Source: Cephalothrix simula
Taxonomy: Eukaryota > Nemertea > Palaeonemertea > Archinemertea > Cephalotrichidae
Direction of reading: 5' to 3'
Assembly: GCA_035591015.1 (NCBI GenBank)
Contig: JAXIUW010185515.1
Location: 1 to 12,393, forward strand
Length of the DNA: 12,393 nucleotides
Shown here: piece after piece, positions 1-9,326 of the stretch
Layout of the letters: each line of letters opens with the position of its first letter
How positions within the stretch are numbered: position 1 is the stretch's first letter
Notes under the pieces: model-generated
What the model was told of the DNA's origin: nothing
The model's input: only the letters and a program-made list of their open reading frames with translations
Database searches by the model: none
Program-made: the position numbers and the translations under genes

Positions 1-310
1 AGATCTTAGAAAATCTTACAAAATCTCACGAAATCTTGGACAATCTCACGAAATCTCAAAGTATAATAAAATCTCACAAAATCGTAGAAAATCTCACGAA
101 ATTTTCATTTTTCGAAAAATTCTTAAGATTTTGTGAATTTCGAAAAATCACACGAAATGTTATAAAATCTGGACAAAATCCGAAATCTCGAAATTTCCAG
201 ATTCTGCGATTTTTTGGCTAGATTTGAAGTGATTTTTAAAAAAGATTTCATGAGATTTTGCAAAATATTGTGAGATTGGGAAAATATTTCGCCAGATTTT
301 GCAAAGTAGT
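1..310. repeat. Degenerate AATCTCAC minisatellite, partly inverted
   Basis: AATCTCAC occurs at 22-29, 42-49, 70-77 and 90-97. CACGAAAT occurs at 27-34, 47-54, 95-102 and 151-158. Neighbouring copies are often 20 bp apart. In the second half the motif appears reversed, as GTGAGATT at 270-277 and a near copy at 250-257, so the tract resembles two opposed arrays. A perfect 14-bp palindrome (five T, CG, five A, with flanking A and T) lies at 107-120, and AATCTGGA / TCCAGATT pair around 170-205. Short open frames across this tract are by-products of the repeat. The left end is outside the window, so the element's true size and any terminal repeats are unknown. Confidence 0.7.
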
Positions 311-1085
311 TTGTTAAAAAAAACTTCGTTCTCATACCCCCTCGTTGGGTTTTGACCATTGACATTTGACAATTGAGAAATCCTCTCGTTTACTAGAGTA
401 ATGCTTTTGAATTAGATTTCGTACAATTACGATAAAACTGTAATCAAAGATCTAGAAAAATCATATACAACTTTTCTTCATACAACTATTACATGACGAG
501 TACAATAAAAGAATAATGTTAAAATCTGCCACAATATCAATTAGCTTTGAACACATAATTGATTTTCAGAAAATGTAAGGATATATCTCATTGGTCACTT
601 ACCCTGGCCATAATTGACCATTGTGGGCGGAGTTTGATATGACTAGAACTTTTTGAAGTCTCATGTAGTTTTCTTTGGGAACTCTATTGGCGCAAACTGC
701 ACACCTGGATGAGCCGCCGAGTGCCATAACGCCATCTAATTACTGGTAGGCCTATCAGGGTGTCATTGGGTTTGAAAAAATTTTGAGTCAGTTACTTTGT
801 GATCACCTATTGCTTAAATTTTAAGCCAGTGGCCGAAGTAAATTGCTCACTTCTATGCCGCAGAATTCAAAACAATGTACACGTAGTCTGGTAACAGTGT
901 GAGAGGACTTACTGACTCTAGTTCTAGGTCACATATCCGTCACATAGCACTGGCTTCTTTCATGCTGCCTAGAGCAGTCAGTAGCTAGTGCAGTCATTTA
1001 GTCGGTTAAAATCTTTTACTACCCTATGCCTTCTCGATACATCTCGGCCAGCTTTCATGTGACCTCGACATCATCCAGTCAGTAT
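311..1085. other. Anonymous non-coding stretch
   Basis: No open frame or repeat of note. Small items are three closely spaced TTGAC motifs near 354-375, a GGGCGG box near 626, and a TAGGCCTA palindrome at 747-754. A 24-bp segment at 704-728 resembles the last bases of the window (see findings). Confidence 0.5.
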
Positions 1086-1101
1086 GATTCCTATCATTTG
1101 A

Positions 1102-1134
1102 TCGTAGATTCCAGCAATAGAATAAAATCTACGA
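1102..1134. repeat. Perfect 9-bp inverted repeat (hairpin)
   Basis: TCGTAGATT at 1102-1110 is the exact reverse complement of AATCTACGA at 1126-1134, leaving a 15-nt loop. It ends a few bases before the tRNA-like SINE head. It could be a target-site feature, part of an older element, or chance. No downstream T-run suggests a terminator. Confidence 0.6.
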
Positions 1135-1139
1135 GCTGA

Positions 1140-1212
1140 TAGCGATGTGGATAGCATGGATAGCGCGTCCAACTCACGATTTGAATGTTGCTGGTTCGAG
1201 TCCCGTCCGCTC
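1140..1212 (+). mobile_element. tRNA-derived SINE head (plus strand)
   Basis: The segment reads like a decayed tRNA: a D-arm/A-box-like part around 1146-1168 (ending in TAGCGCGTCC), an anticodon-arm-like AACTCACGATTTGAA, and a near-perfect B box, GGTTCGAGTCC, at 1193-1203. The A box departs from consensus and the acceptor stem does not pair convincingly, so it is not a functional tRNA gene. About 130 bp downstream, to roughly 1340, may be the SINE body; it runs into A-rich sequence (GGTAAAAAATTAAAAACC). No clear target duplication was found. A decayed single tRNA pseudogene is the alternative. Confidence 0.6.
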
Positions 1213-1349
1213 TCAAGTGGAATGGTTTTTCTATAGATATACGGAGATAACACAGGGGGTGACCAACATTTCCGCAGCTCAAACAACAGTTAAAGCCAGG
1301 GTAAAAAATTAAAAACCGATAACAATTTTCCTCGGGCATCAAGATGACC

Positions 1350-2177
1350 CAATACTAGAAATAGCTTACTAAAGCTCGATACTAAACTGGTGTGAAGGGG
1401 CAAAGGGATGTCTCTCTCGGTCGACCTGTTGAGCAAAGAAGGCCAAGGTCCAGGATGATTGTCTCCTCCAGGGACCTCAGTGTTACTAGCAGGACAGAAA
1501 ACCCCACAGACGTCTAGATGTCTACCACACTAAATGTGACGTCATATTTTAATATGGCCGCCCATGTGTTTCAGAACACTCTCAATCATACTACTCAAAA
1601 GGATGGTAGGGATCTTAAAGGATAAATCTCTTCCTGAATCCTGAAATATGATAAGTTATGAACTTCAATATTTCAGCACGAAAATATAATCCTCTGGGGA
1701 TATTTAGCTTTCCATAATTCTGACTTTGACTTTAGAAAATATTAGAGAAACTGTAAAACTGTTTGCTTGTACAGTAGTCAAAAATGTTTTTATAAATTTC
1801 GCCTCCCAGCGTTAAAGTTATTTTTTAAAGAGCCCATAGGTGGAAATAGGAGTTTAGATCACACATATCGGGAAAGTCCGAGGGGGTCATGGAAAAAATT
1901 GACAAACACATATGGGGGTGAGGGACGAGGGTGGGATGGTTTTTGGCTCAAATTACGATTTCCTCAACCATTTCACTTTTTTCCCAAGCGTTTTAAGGCG
2001 GTATTGTTTATTATAGGCCTATATTCCGCATTATTGATGATTTTATACATGTATAACCCCTTTTGAAGTGTCTAAAGTTGTAAATATCCAAAAAAAATCG
2101 ACTTTGAAAAAATTCAAGTTTCAGTTGGAAAAAACTGAAAATTTATTCGGAGAAGTGGAAGTAATCTCGTCTTCTCT
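1350..2177. other. Anonymous non-coding stretch with two regulatory-like motifs
   Basis: No convincing exon. An open frame of 99 codons at 1767-2066 begins at TTG, not ATG, and its predicted product shows no domain I recognise. A TATAGGCCTATA palindrome is at 2012-2023 and a TATACATGTATA palindrome at 2044-2055. The CRE-like octamer at 1537-1544 is listed separately. Confidence 0.5.
1537..1562. promoter_or_regulatory. CRE-like TGACGTCA next to ATGGCCGCC
   Basis: TGACGTCA (1537-1544) is the full palindromic cAMP-response element consensus bound by CREB/ATF factors. About ten bases later lies ATGGCCGCC, related to the YY1-type motif. Such pairs occur in CpG-type promoters and also inside repeats. 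No start site, open frame or downstream exon supports promoter function here, so only the motif match is claimed. Confidence 0.3.
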
Positions 2178-2189
2178 GGAGAAAGTGTC

Positions 2190-2203
2190 ATGGCGGCCAT
2201 CTT
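2190..2203 (-). promoter_or_regulatory. YY1-like AAGATGGCGGCC-type motif
   Basis: On the minus strand this reads AAGATGGCCGCCAT, very close to the YY1 consensus. It is a looser inverted match to the ATGGCCGCC at about 1553-1562, some 640 bp away. YY1 sites often lie just downstream of transcription starts, but no transcript can be inferred here. Confidence 0.3.
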
Positions 2204-2505
2204 GAAGCATCTGCGCTAAACATGCTAAAACGCATAACTCATCAGGGATGGTACCGTACATGTATAAAACAACTAACTATCCAGACTCCGCCAGATAATG
2301 GCTTTTAATTAGTTATAAATGGTTCAAAAGATCAAAATTATGAAAGTTACAATACAAAGCAAGAAACAAACAAAATGATACATAACATGAATTAAAAGAC
2401 ACTATATTGGTTATTTCATAGGCCAGTGAAAAGTTGAAGTGGCAATTGCCCGCCATTTATTTCCGATCTCCTCTACCCTTCTCCTGGTCTGGGGCATGAT
2501 GAGCT

Positions 2506-2531
2506 TAGAGTACCTCCGAGGCATACTCTCT
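2506..2531. repeat. CCTCCGAGG motif, left of minus-strand SINE
   Basis: AGAGTACCTCCGAGGCATACTCT is nearly self-complementary (AGAGTA / TACTCT at its ends). A related segment occurs at 2965-2990, enclosing the tRNA-like SINE head. The two copies match about equally well as direct or inverted repeats because the core is near-palindromic. They may be ends of a composite unit of about 480 bp. Confidence 0.35.
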
Positions 2532-2747
2532 CCCTCCGTCAAAAGGACTAGCCTTTCAAACGGCTGTGGTAATTATCGATCGGGAAGCTATTTTTAGAAA
2601 ATCAATCTCATCACCCTTACTGTAAGTGTGCTTTTCAAATGCATGATTTATTCGATCTCCCCACCCTCTGGGTTGTTATCCTGTTACAAGACCTTATAAA
2701 ATATCTAAAAAAGATAAGATAAATGGAAAATTTTAAAAAACCAAAAA

Positions 2748-2830
2748 GTCTCCCGCCGGGACTCGAACTCGCAACCTTTAAAAACTGACTCACCTAGACA
2801 CACCGACGCTACCGCCTGAGCCACGATCTC
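2748..2830 (-). mobile_element. tRNA-derived SINE head (minus strand)
   Basis: Read on the minus strand, an excellent A box (TGGCTCAGGCGGT, 2811-2823) is followed about 40 bp later by a B box (GAGTTCGAGTCCC, 2758-2770), the spacing expected of a tRNA of about 80 nt. The T stem pairs at only about three of five positions and the acceptor ends do not match, so this is a pol III-type SINE head or tRNA pseudogene. The body would run leftward from 2748 toward about 2550, with A/T-rich sequence just 3' of the head. A 7-bp hairpin (ATCTCAT / ATGAGAT, 2826-2832 and 2841-2847) sits at the SINE 5' side. Confidence 0.7.
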
Positions 2831-2964
2831 ATCGGAGGGAATGAGATTTACACTAAAATTTGAATTAAATGTGATGACAATACGTCACCGAAGACTGTCG
2901 CATTCTGATTGGCCCTCTCATTTCGCGACTCTATCAGAGCTGATTTTGTGGAATCAGATTTGAG

Positions 2965-2990
2965 TTGAGAATGCCTCCGAGGGACCTCTC
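2965..2990. repeat. CCTCCGAGG motif, right of minus-strand SINE
   Basis: GAGAATGCCTCCGAGGGACC resembles the copy at 2506-2531. Between this copy and the SINE head lie an inverted CCAAT box (GATTGG, near 2906) and a TGAC...ACGTCA arrangement near 2874-2887. The boundaries of any composite element are uncertain. Confidence 0.35.
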
Positions 2991-2999
2991 CGATAGTAG

Positions 3000-4231
3000 G
3001 ATGAGCAATAGAACGATATTACTGGACTTTCGTGGCCCCCGAGCGAAGCAATGGGACGCTGCCACTGAATAAATTCACGAAGAAAATTTTTTTGGTCGAA
3101 AAAAAAATTACTTGGTTTTAACAACAGAAAATCCCTAAGCTGTCGTATAAAAAGGGTTCTATGATGGGATATACTAGGGATTCGTTTATTCTCATTCCAT
3201 TATTCTCATTGTTACCTTTCAGTATCTACGTTGTATAATGTATTTTTTGTCATAAAAATGAATGTCGTATGATCTACTTAATTTTCAAATTAATATTATT
3301 TTGCACTGACTTAGCATTTTCACATGCCCATTTTAGATATCGATAACAAAATATCATATCAATCAAGTTCAAACGAAAAAATACTTTGCACGAAATGTTT
3401 ATTGCATGTTTTTTATGATTTTCCCAATAATTCACTATCTATAATTCGATTGCTTTTTTATTTCTGTCGGCATTTTATATGTATGATATTTATGTCTGAC
3501 CTAAGTTAGGCCTAGCTAAAATTTCCCATTCAGTTTCATCTATATTTAAAAATGCACACTTGAAATTGTGCGAAAGTTGATATTGGTCAATATATTTTGA
3601 GTATAAAGTTTTTGGGCACCTGGATTTACTATTTGATACTATAAAAATAGTAACTATGCTGACATATGCATACAGAGTAAAAATCTTTAAGTATGCATGA
3701 TTTCGATATAGATCTTAAGGCCATTCATAAAAAATAATTTACATTTTATCTGTAATCGAAAATACACAAAGTTTTTAGGTTTCTATATTAGAACGATGCA
3801 CACTTATAACATGTGCACAGCGTGCAGTAATTAATATAGATATATAATTGGATTTTGAAATTGCAGTTAGGAAAGCCTTACCATGGAACGTGTGCATTAT
3901 TCTAGCTAACCACCGAACCCAATTACACACTGCGGTCTGCGGCTCTCGACATATGATAGCAAAAATTTATTTTGTCTGGTAATTTTAGACTAGATTTTCG
4001 TTTTTAGGAGCAACTTATGTCCGGTCACGTTAAAGCTAATCCTTCTGTGTTTTTTCAATGATCAGAAAAATTGAGTTCTCATAAATATCCATGAAAATGT
4101 TCGAATAATGATGATGAATAATTACCCATAAGGCAATGTGACTTGCGTGCCTTTGAAAAGTCGGTTTGCACTGAACTTTGTTTTTTACTTAATGTACGAT
4201 ATTTTTGTATGGTTAATGAGAAGTTCTTGTG
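3000..4231. other. AT-rich non-coding stretch
   Basis: Nothing gene-like. An 11-bp direct repeat TTATTCTCATT occurs at 3186-3196 and 3200-3210. A TAGGCCTA palindrome is at 3507-3514. A 61-codon open frame at 3324-3509 is Ser/Phe/Ile-rich, as expected from AT-rich DNA, and resembles no family I know. Confidence 0.5.
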
Positions 4232-4314
4232 TGCAATATGAAGGCAGGAGTTAGTCCAGAGGCTCAGACGAGTCCCGAGGCGCAGACGAGCGAGGATAGA
4301 TAATTTATATTGCA
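4232..4314. repeat. 83-bp inverted-repeat module with GC-richer core
   Basis: TGCAATATGAA (4232-4242) and TTTATATTGCA (4304-4314) are inverted repeats matching at 10 of 11 positions. They enclose a CpG-containing core with a direct repeat, GAGGCTCAGACGAG at 4259-4272 and GAGGCGCAGACGAG at 4277-4290. The core stands out from the AT-rich surroundings. The motif CGAGGCGCA recurs at 4571-4579. It may be a small non-autonomous element or hairpin remnant. I see no clear target duplication. Confidence 0.5.
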
Positions 4315-5974
4315 ACCCAAAATTCCATTCCGGATTCAATTTGTCTTGTTAACAGTGGATTTTTCTCATTATATATAGTTATAAAGTTTAAGTTTATTGT
4401 TTTACTCATTATGGATGTTACAATAATATTTTTGAACAATTTTTTTGACAATGTATGTACAGAAAATGAATCGAGGATGGGCCCATTATGGAATACAACA
4501 TAATTGGAAAAAAACTACCATCTCCATGACCACAATATCATCAATCAACTATGAAAGAATTATATATTACCGAGGCGCAAAGTGCCGAGTTTATTAACCA
4601 ATTATTGACATTATTCACCTATGAAAGGTCTAGAATTAATGTTTTAGGAAATAAAATACATTTAACTAGAAAATTCAGTTGAATTATATTATGATTCAAA
4701 TTTGAAACTTTTCAGTTCTAAAAAATTCGAATTTTAATTTTAAGGAGTAAAATTTCTCAATGCGCAGTTTAACAGTGTATTAGCATTCTAATATTTCAAC
4801 TGCCAAATTTGAAACCATTATTGTTTTAATCTTGTTATATATATATTTCATTAATTTAATTGTATACAAACATGAGGGTATCAATTGCCCAGCTCATTTA
4901 AATTTGAATTAATGTAAATCGGTCCAATTAAATTCCATTGGAATACGTGTTTGAAAAAAGGGTTCGGTCTACATTGTATTTTGTATTGGTTTCTTTGTTC
5001 AAAAAATTGAAATATATCCTTTCTATAAAAATACTTATCATATAATAAATCGATATTTTGTGAAATATTGAACTATGTCAAGTTCGTTCTAAATTGGAAC
5101 TTGAAATCTTACGTCGTATAAAACACTATCTCCAACATTTTTTATGATCGCAAGGGGTCAAGGACGTTTGAGATGACAGCAAACCATTATATTTAATATA
5201 GGTAGTTATTTAGGATAGTGGAGAGAGAGAAGAGGGGTGAATTTTTTGGATTATGCTATATATTGCTTGAAAATATATAAAATATATAATGGATTTCTTA
5301 TATACAGATGCAGCTTTACAATTTTTGCAACTTTATGGCGTAAGTTTTAACTTTTTGATATTAATTTGCATAAAATATGTATGATTTTTTTATGACACGT
5401 CAAATGTCATATTAATTAATAGCTATATGTCAATTCTTAAGTGTTATAACAAACAATAGAAATATATAGGTATTAATTTTGTTTACAATACAATATTGTC
5501 ACCGAATAATTAATTTGATTGGGTCATTTTTATTTTCTGTTTTTTGAGATTTAATGAAAAATTTATTATTGACCATTATTCATATTCTTCAGTTGGTTAT
5601 TTTTGTGTAAAAAAGAAAAAATGGATTATATCAAAAACTGTGCAGTATATCAGATTATGTGCATATCTGAGATATATACATACATGTGCTTTTAACAATT
5701 AAAATGTGAGTATAAAGTGAGAAAAAACATTGATTCAAAATACTTTATGATAAAATTATACCAGATTACCAGATTTCAAAATCAATGGATCGATGTTTAG
5801 TTGAATCTTATTTGATCTTATTTCTAAGAAATTCAATTCTCTCTGCGTTTTTCATCGTATTTAAGGTTTTATTATTTAGTAGGAAAAATCATTGACATTT
5901 AAAGAAGACCTAAAGTTATCTTTTCGCATTTTGAGTTGAAGATTTTTTAAGAATGGGATATTCTCAATCACAAA
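4315..5974. other. AT-rich non-coding stretch
   Basis: No open frame of note on either strand. Short low-complexity patches include a GA run near 5220-5235 and AT-rich runs such as ATATATAAAATATATAAT near 5270-5290. A second copy of CGAGGCGCA is at 4571-4579. It could be intron or intergenic DNA; the sequence does not decide. Confidence 0.5.
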
Positions 5975-6093
5975 GATCATTATCATCCTCATCGTTGTCA
6001 TCATTATAATCTTCGTCAGCGTTTACAGCAGCATGCATCATCATTGGTCATCATTACCTTACTTTAATCATCTTCATAATCATCATCATCATC

Positions 6094-6150
<57 letters not shown>

Positions 6151-6445
6151 TTTATCGTCATCAGCAGCAGAAGCATCAATCGATCATCATCATATTCTTC
6201 ATCATCATTATCAGTAGCAGAAGCAGGATCATTCGATCATTGTCATGTTCGTCATTTACATCAATTTTAACATCAGCATCTCCAACGACACTAATATTAT
6301 CACAGCATCATTGATCATCGTTGTCATCAGCAGCAGCAGCAGCAATAGAAGCATCATTCAATTTACTCTGTTCTTCATTGACAACAGTATTCTCACCATC
6401 TTTACCTGTAACAACAATATTATCACATCAGAATCATCATTATCA
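5975..6445. repeat. Compound TCA/CAG trinucleotide microsatellite
   Basis: About 24 ATC triplets run from 6079 to 6150 with one T-to-C interruption at 6107. Either side, for some 100 bp upstream and 300 bp downstream, the sequence stays in a degenerate three-base rhythm of TCA, TCG, TTA and GCA, including five CAG triplets at 6328-6342 and a shorter CAG run near 6161-6169. The core translates to a poly-His run on the plus strand and poly-Asp on the minus strand. No start context, conserved flanks or splice structure supports a protein. A decayed low-complexity exon is a remote alternative. Confidence 0.9.
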
Positions 6446-6496
6446 ATGGTGGTTGAACGCATCAATAAATTCAAAGCCCCTGATTGAACAAAATTC

Positions 6497-6747
6497 TTTT
6501 TTTTTTTGGTAGAATGTTGTTTATTAAGGTGTGGACTCTGGAGAATACAATGTAGTTTGTGTTCTGTCTGAAATAACTTTTTATGATGCTCTATGCGAGT
6601 TTTGATCTTCCAAGTGCATGTTAGGGCAGAATGGAGTAGGTCATAGGTAAAGTAGATTATTAAAAAATGCTCACTAGTCATGCTAATGGCAGTGGCAGGG
6701 CCAAATGTTTTAAAAGGCTTTTGGCTCAAAGGTTAGCCATCTTTTTT
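6497..6747 (-). pseudogene. Probable poly(A)-tailed retrocopy (source unknown)
   Basis: On the minus strand this ends with AATAAA (plus-strand 6520-6525), 12 nt of spacer, then a run of 11 A (plus-strand T run 6497-6507). That is the signature of a polyadenylated transcript copied back into the genome. CAAAATT lies at 6489-6495, just outside the tail, and again at 6748-6754, giving a possible 7-bp target duplication and an insert of about 250 bp. An open frame covers much of it, from TTG at 6729 toward the tail, but its product matches nothing I recognise and looks like 3' UTR read through. Alternatives are a 5'-truncated LINE end, or a genuine 3' UTR next to a chance A run. Confidence 0.5.
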
Positions 6748-6754
6748 CAAAATT

Positions 6755-8431
6755 AAGATAACACCATCGTTATAAACAGATATGCTGTTTGTAGATCCAT
6801 ATTGATGAATTCGTAAAACACAGAAAATGTTTGGTAATTGATATAATTTGTAATAATTTAACTAAATTGGCAATTCGTCCTAACTCATCATCTTTATGGT
6901 AAGAGTATATATATCATGTATGTCTGTGTTCAGAGTCTTCCCCTAACGGTTTTCTCTAAATTATAGTTGATTCGGCCACTTAAAATTGCATTAAACATTA
7001 TTACAAAACATTATGTTGGAAAGTAATTTGAAAAACAGACATTTCATTTGATATTTTATGCGCTTACTAATTAACGTTGCCTCCAAAATTAATTAAGCAG
7101 TTTATGAAACAGTAATATATTCTAAATTTTCATCCCCTTGGTTATGGCAAAAATATAATGTGGCAGTTGGCAGAAAATTTGAAGGGGTGCAAAATAAAAA
7201 GGCATCTTTTGGGTCAAAACCCTTACCTGTTCTTGTTCAAACCTCTCAAAATTCTGGACTCAGTTGGCCTATACAAAAAAGTATTCTTTAAAATTTTTAG
7301 GACAAAACTTTTGTAAATTATACGTAAGAAATAAAATAGGTGCTTGATATGTTCTTGAAAAACCATGGTGGAAAAATTGTTATACTAGCCTACACCTTTG
7401 TAGAAGAAAATTTGTTAGCATACCAATATTTTGTTTGGAATAATATATTTTTAAATTTCTTTATTTTTGCTTAAATATTTAGAAAATTCTTTAAAATATT
7501 TAACTTATTCCAAATTTCTTGATGAAATTTTTGGGCCCTGTGAAAATTGGCATATAATAATTCATATAATACAAATTCTCTGCATAGTATTTTTACTTTA
7601 TTTCAAACATTGTTTATACGGTATTCAATCTTTTTTGTATAATTTTTATTCCAGTAAAATTTATTATACATGTTCACTATGCTTGATATTTTTATGGTAT
7701 GAACAGAATTTGTACGTGTGCAATAAACTTTTATTCAAAAGTGTTTTAAATTGATAGGAGGCCATTTTCTATAATCATAAAGCTAAAAAAATGATGAATT
7801 AGCAAGCAATTATTTTATAATCGAAAGCTTATCAATTATTTTTCATTGTGAACTGCACTATATAACTTTGTGAACAGATCTACATGTATAATAACCTTAA
7901 CTATTTCAATTGTGAGTTATATTTGCCCAATTACCTGTATGACTCACACTGTAAAAAATATTTTAAAATTATAATTGGATTCTAATTTCAGTGCCCCTTT
8001 CTTTAATGGTTAGGGATATACATGTATTAACACCCTTTGCTGCATCTCAAAATCGTATAAGTATACTGTTCTTCCTACTCGATAGTCGGATAGTCACGAA
8101 TAGTTGGGAACTAATGATTCTGTTTTATTAATTTTCGTTAAATCAATTCATGCAATATAATTCTGGCAGATATCTCATTGCAAATGTAATTAGTAAATAA
8201 TTTCATGCCTTTTAACTTTCCATCTCAAGTGACCTTGCGAAATGGGTTGATGTATGTGACGACGCAAAGTAATGGCATTAGTGTTAAATGTGAGAAAATA
8301 TAAAAGTTGCTGTATGAGAGTTATGTAACACGAAAACTTATTTATATCTCAATAGAAATTGGGCTAAGTGGCCTCCTGAACTGACCACTGCACTGCATTT
8401 TCAAATTAGATTGACAGAATTGAAGCCAGTG
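6755..8431. other. AT-rich non-coding stretch
   Basis: No gene-like content. A 95-codon open frame at 7467-7754 is Leu/Ile/Phe/Tyr-rich, begins at TTG, and is what random AT-rich sequence yields. TACATGTA palindromes are at 7881-7888 and 8019-8026. Confidence 0.5.
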
Positions 8432-8432
8432 T

Positions 8433-8484
8433 GTTAGGTGACCCGAGAGGTTACCGGGATGGGGATTTAACCCGGTCACTTAGC
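8433..8484. repeat. Imperfect hairpin with AGGTGACC-type arms
   Basis: GTTAGGTGACC (8433-8443) and GGTCACTTAGC (8474-8484) are complementary at 9 of 11 positions, and both mismatches would be G-U in RNA. Inside, CCGGG (8454-8458) and CCCGG (8471-8475) could form a competing stem. A further AGGTTACCG follows near 8512. The sequence is GC-richer than its flanks. Function unknown. Confidence 0.45.
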
Positions 8485-8981
8485 ACTAAAGTCAACAAGC
8501 TAGGTTACCGTAAACTTCCTTAACAATTGCAGCCTCTCTTCTCTATTCCGTTGGATAAGCCATAATTTCTTAAGTGATGGCTTAAACGATGATCTAAAGC
8601 CCCCATATTGCTTTCTTTTTATCCTAAGTGATTTAAGGATGCTTTTAGGAAAATAACATTGTATTTTGATTTCCATTTCGTTGTTGTTTTTCTATGCCAA
8701 TTTACTGAATTGATTTCGATGACCTGAATGATTCTGGTTCAGATTCGATCCGTATAATCTCATTCCTGGCTCATTCATTACAGTATTGGCTTTTGAGTGC
8801 GTGGTCCCGATATTGTGGACGGGGGGGGATTGTCAAGGTAATGTTTTCTATTTTCACCTCTGGACCTATTCACAACCGGTATTGCTGGAATTCCGTTCTC
8901 ATTGGGTAATTAAATGGCGATAGTGACGTCATTTACTGCGGTTCCTTGTTTAGAAAAGTATTCCAAATAAGGTATACGAGG
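8485..8981. other. Anonymous non-coding stretch before the foldback element
   Basis: No exon recognised. It includes a run of eight G (8821-8828) and a perfect TGACGTCA octamer (8924-8931) about 50 bp outside the foldback element. Confidence 0.5.
8924..8931. promoter_or_regulatory. CRE-like TGACGTCA
   Basis: Exact palindromic CREB/ATF consensus. No associated transcript is visible; listed as a motif match only. Confidence 0.25.
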
Positions 8982-8989
8982 GGTAGACT
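8982..8989 (+). repeat. Candidate 8-bp target-site duplication, left copy
   Basis: GGTAGACT stands immediately outside the left inverted repeat and recurs in the same orientation at 9709-9716. Bases on either side of the two copies differ, so the direct repeat is exactly 8 bp. Caution: GGTAG also opens the right terminal repeat, and the left copy belongs to a local GGGGTA repeat. Confidence 0.6.
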
Positions 8990-9128
8990 GGGGTACCTAC
9001 GAAACTCGCGCTGTGCACGAAGCGCGGACTTTTCGAACCGTCGGCAATTCGTAGATTACCCTATTTTAATATGCGCGCTTTATTCGCTAAGGGGAATTGC
9101 GCAATGGTTTACCCTAACAATTAAGGAT
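8990..9128 (+). repeat. Left outer arm of foldback element
   Basis: Shares with the reverse complement of the right arm, in order: GGTAnCTACGAAA, TAGATTACCC, ATGCGCG, GAATTGCGC, and TACCCTAACAATT. Between these blocks the two arms have diverged with small insertions and deletions; the left arm is about 15-20 bp shorter. It is rich in GCGC compared with the flanks. Confidence 0.75.
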
Positions 9129-9326
9129 TTTCCTTAGCGACCGAGGGTTTTCCTAGCAACCGAGTGTTACCAGGATTTTCCTTAGTAACGGATGTTTCCT
9201 TTAACAATCGAGTGTTTTCCTTAGCAACCAAGGGATTTGCTGACCAACCAAGGGATTTCATTAATAACTGAGGGTTTCCTTTGCAACCAGGAGTTAATTC
9301 TCTAGCAACCAATAATTTTCTTTAGC
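9129..9326 (+). repeat. Left inner tandem array, 19-20 bp units
   Basis: About nine to ten diverged units of the form TTTTCCTTAGCAACCGAGGG. The best conserved parts are CCTTAGCAACC and GAGGG. A minus-strand open frame across it gives a repetitive peptide (recurring VAKENP-like and RLLKE-like blocks) that is a by-product of the array. Confidence 0.85.

Noticed and set aside
1767-2066. 99-codon open frame as a small gene or exon
   Set aside because: The start is TTG, composition is low-information, no domain is recognised, and splice sites are not evident.
2748-2830. Functional tRNA gene
   Set aside because: A and B boxes are good, but the T stem and acceptor stem do not pair and no terminator T-run is positioned as in a tRNA gene.
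4079-4339. 86-codon minus-strand open frame
   Set aside because: It spans the inverted-repeat module at 4232-4314 and has no domain signature; the module's direct repeat creates the repeated residues.
6033-6314. Open frame with a long poly-His run
   Set aside because: It is the translation of an ATC microsatellite; flanks show no conserved protein and only degenerate triplets.
6358-6729. 123-codon minus-strand open frame as a protein gene
   Set aside because: It begins at TTG, runs across a candidate 3' end, an A tail and into the microsatellite, and shows no recognisable domain. A retrocopy explains the AATAAA and A run better.
9121-9312. Minus-strand open frame encoding a repetitive peptide
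   Set aside because: The repeats come from the 19-20 bp tandem array; diverged units with indels break the frame elsewhere.
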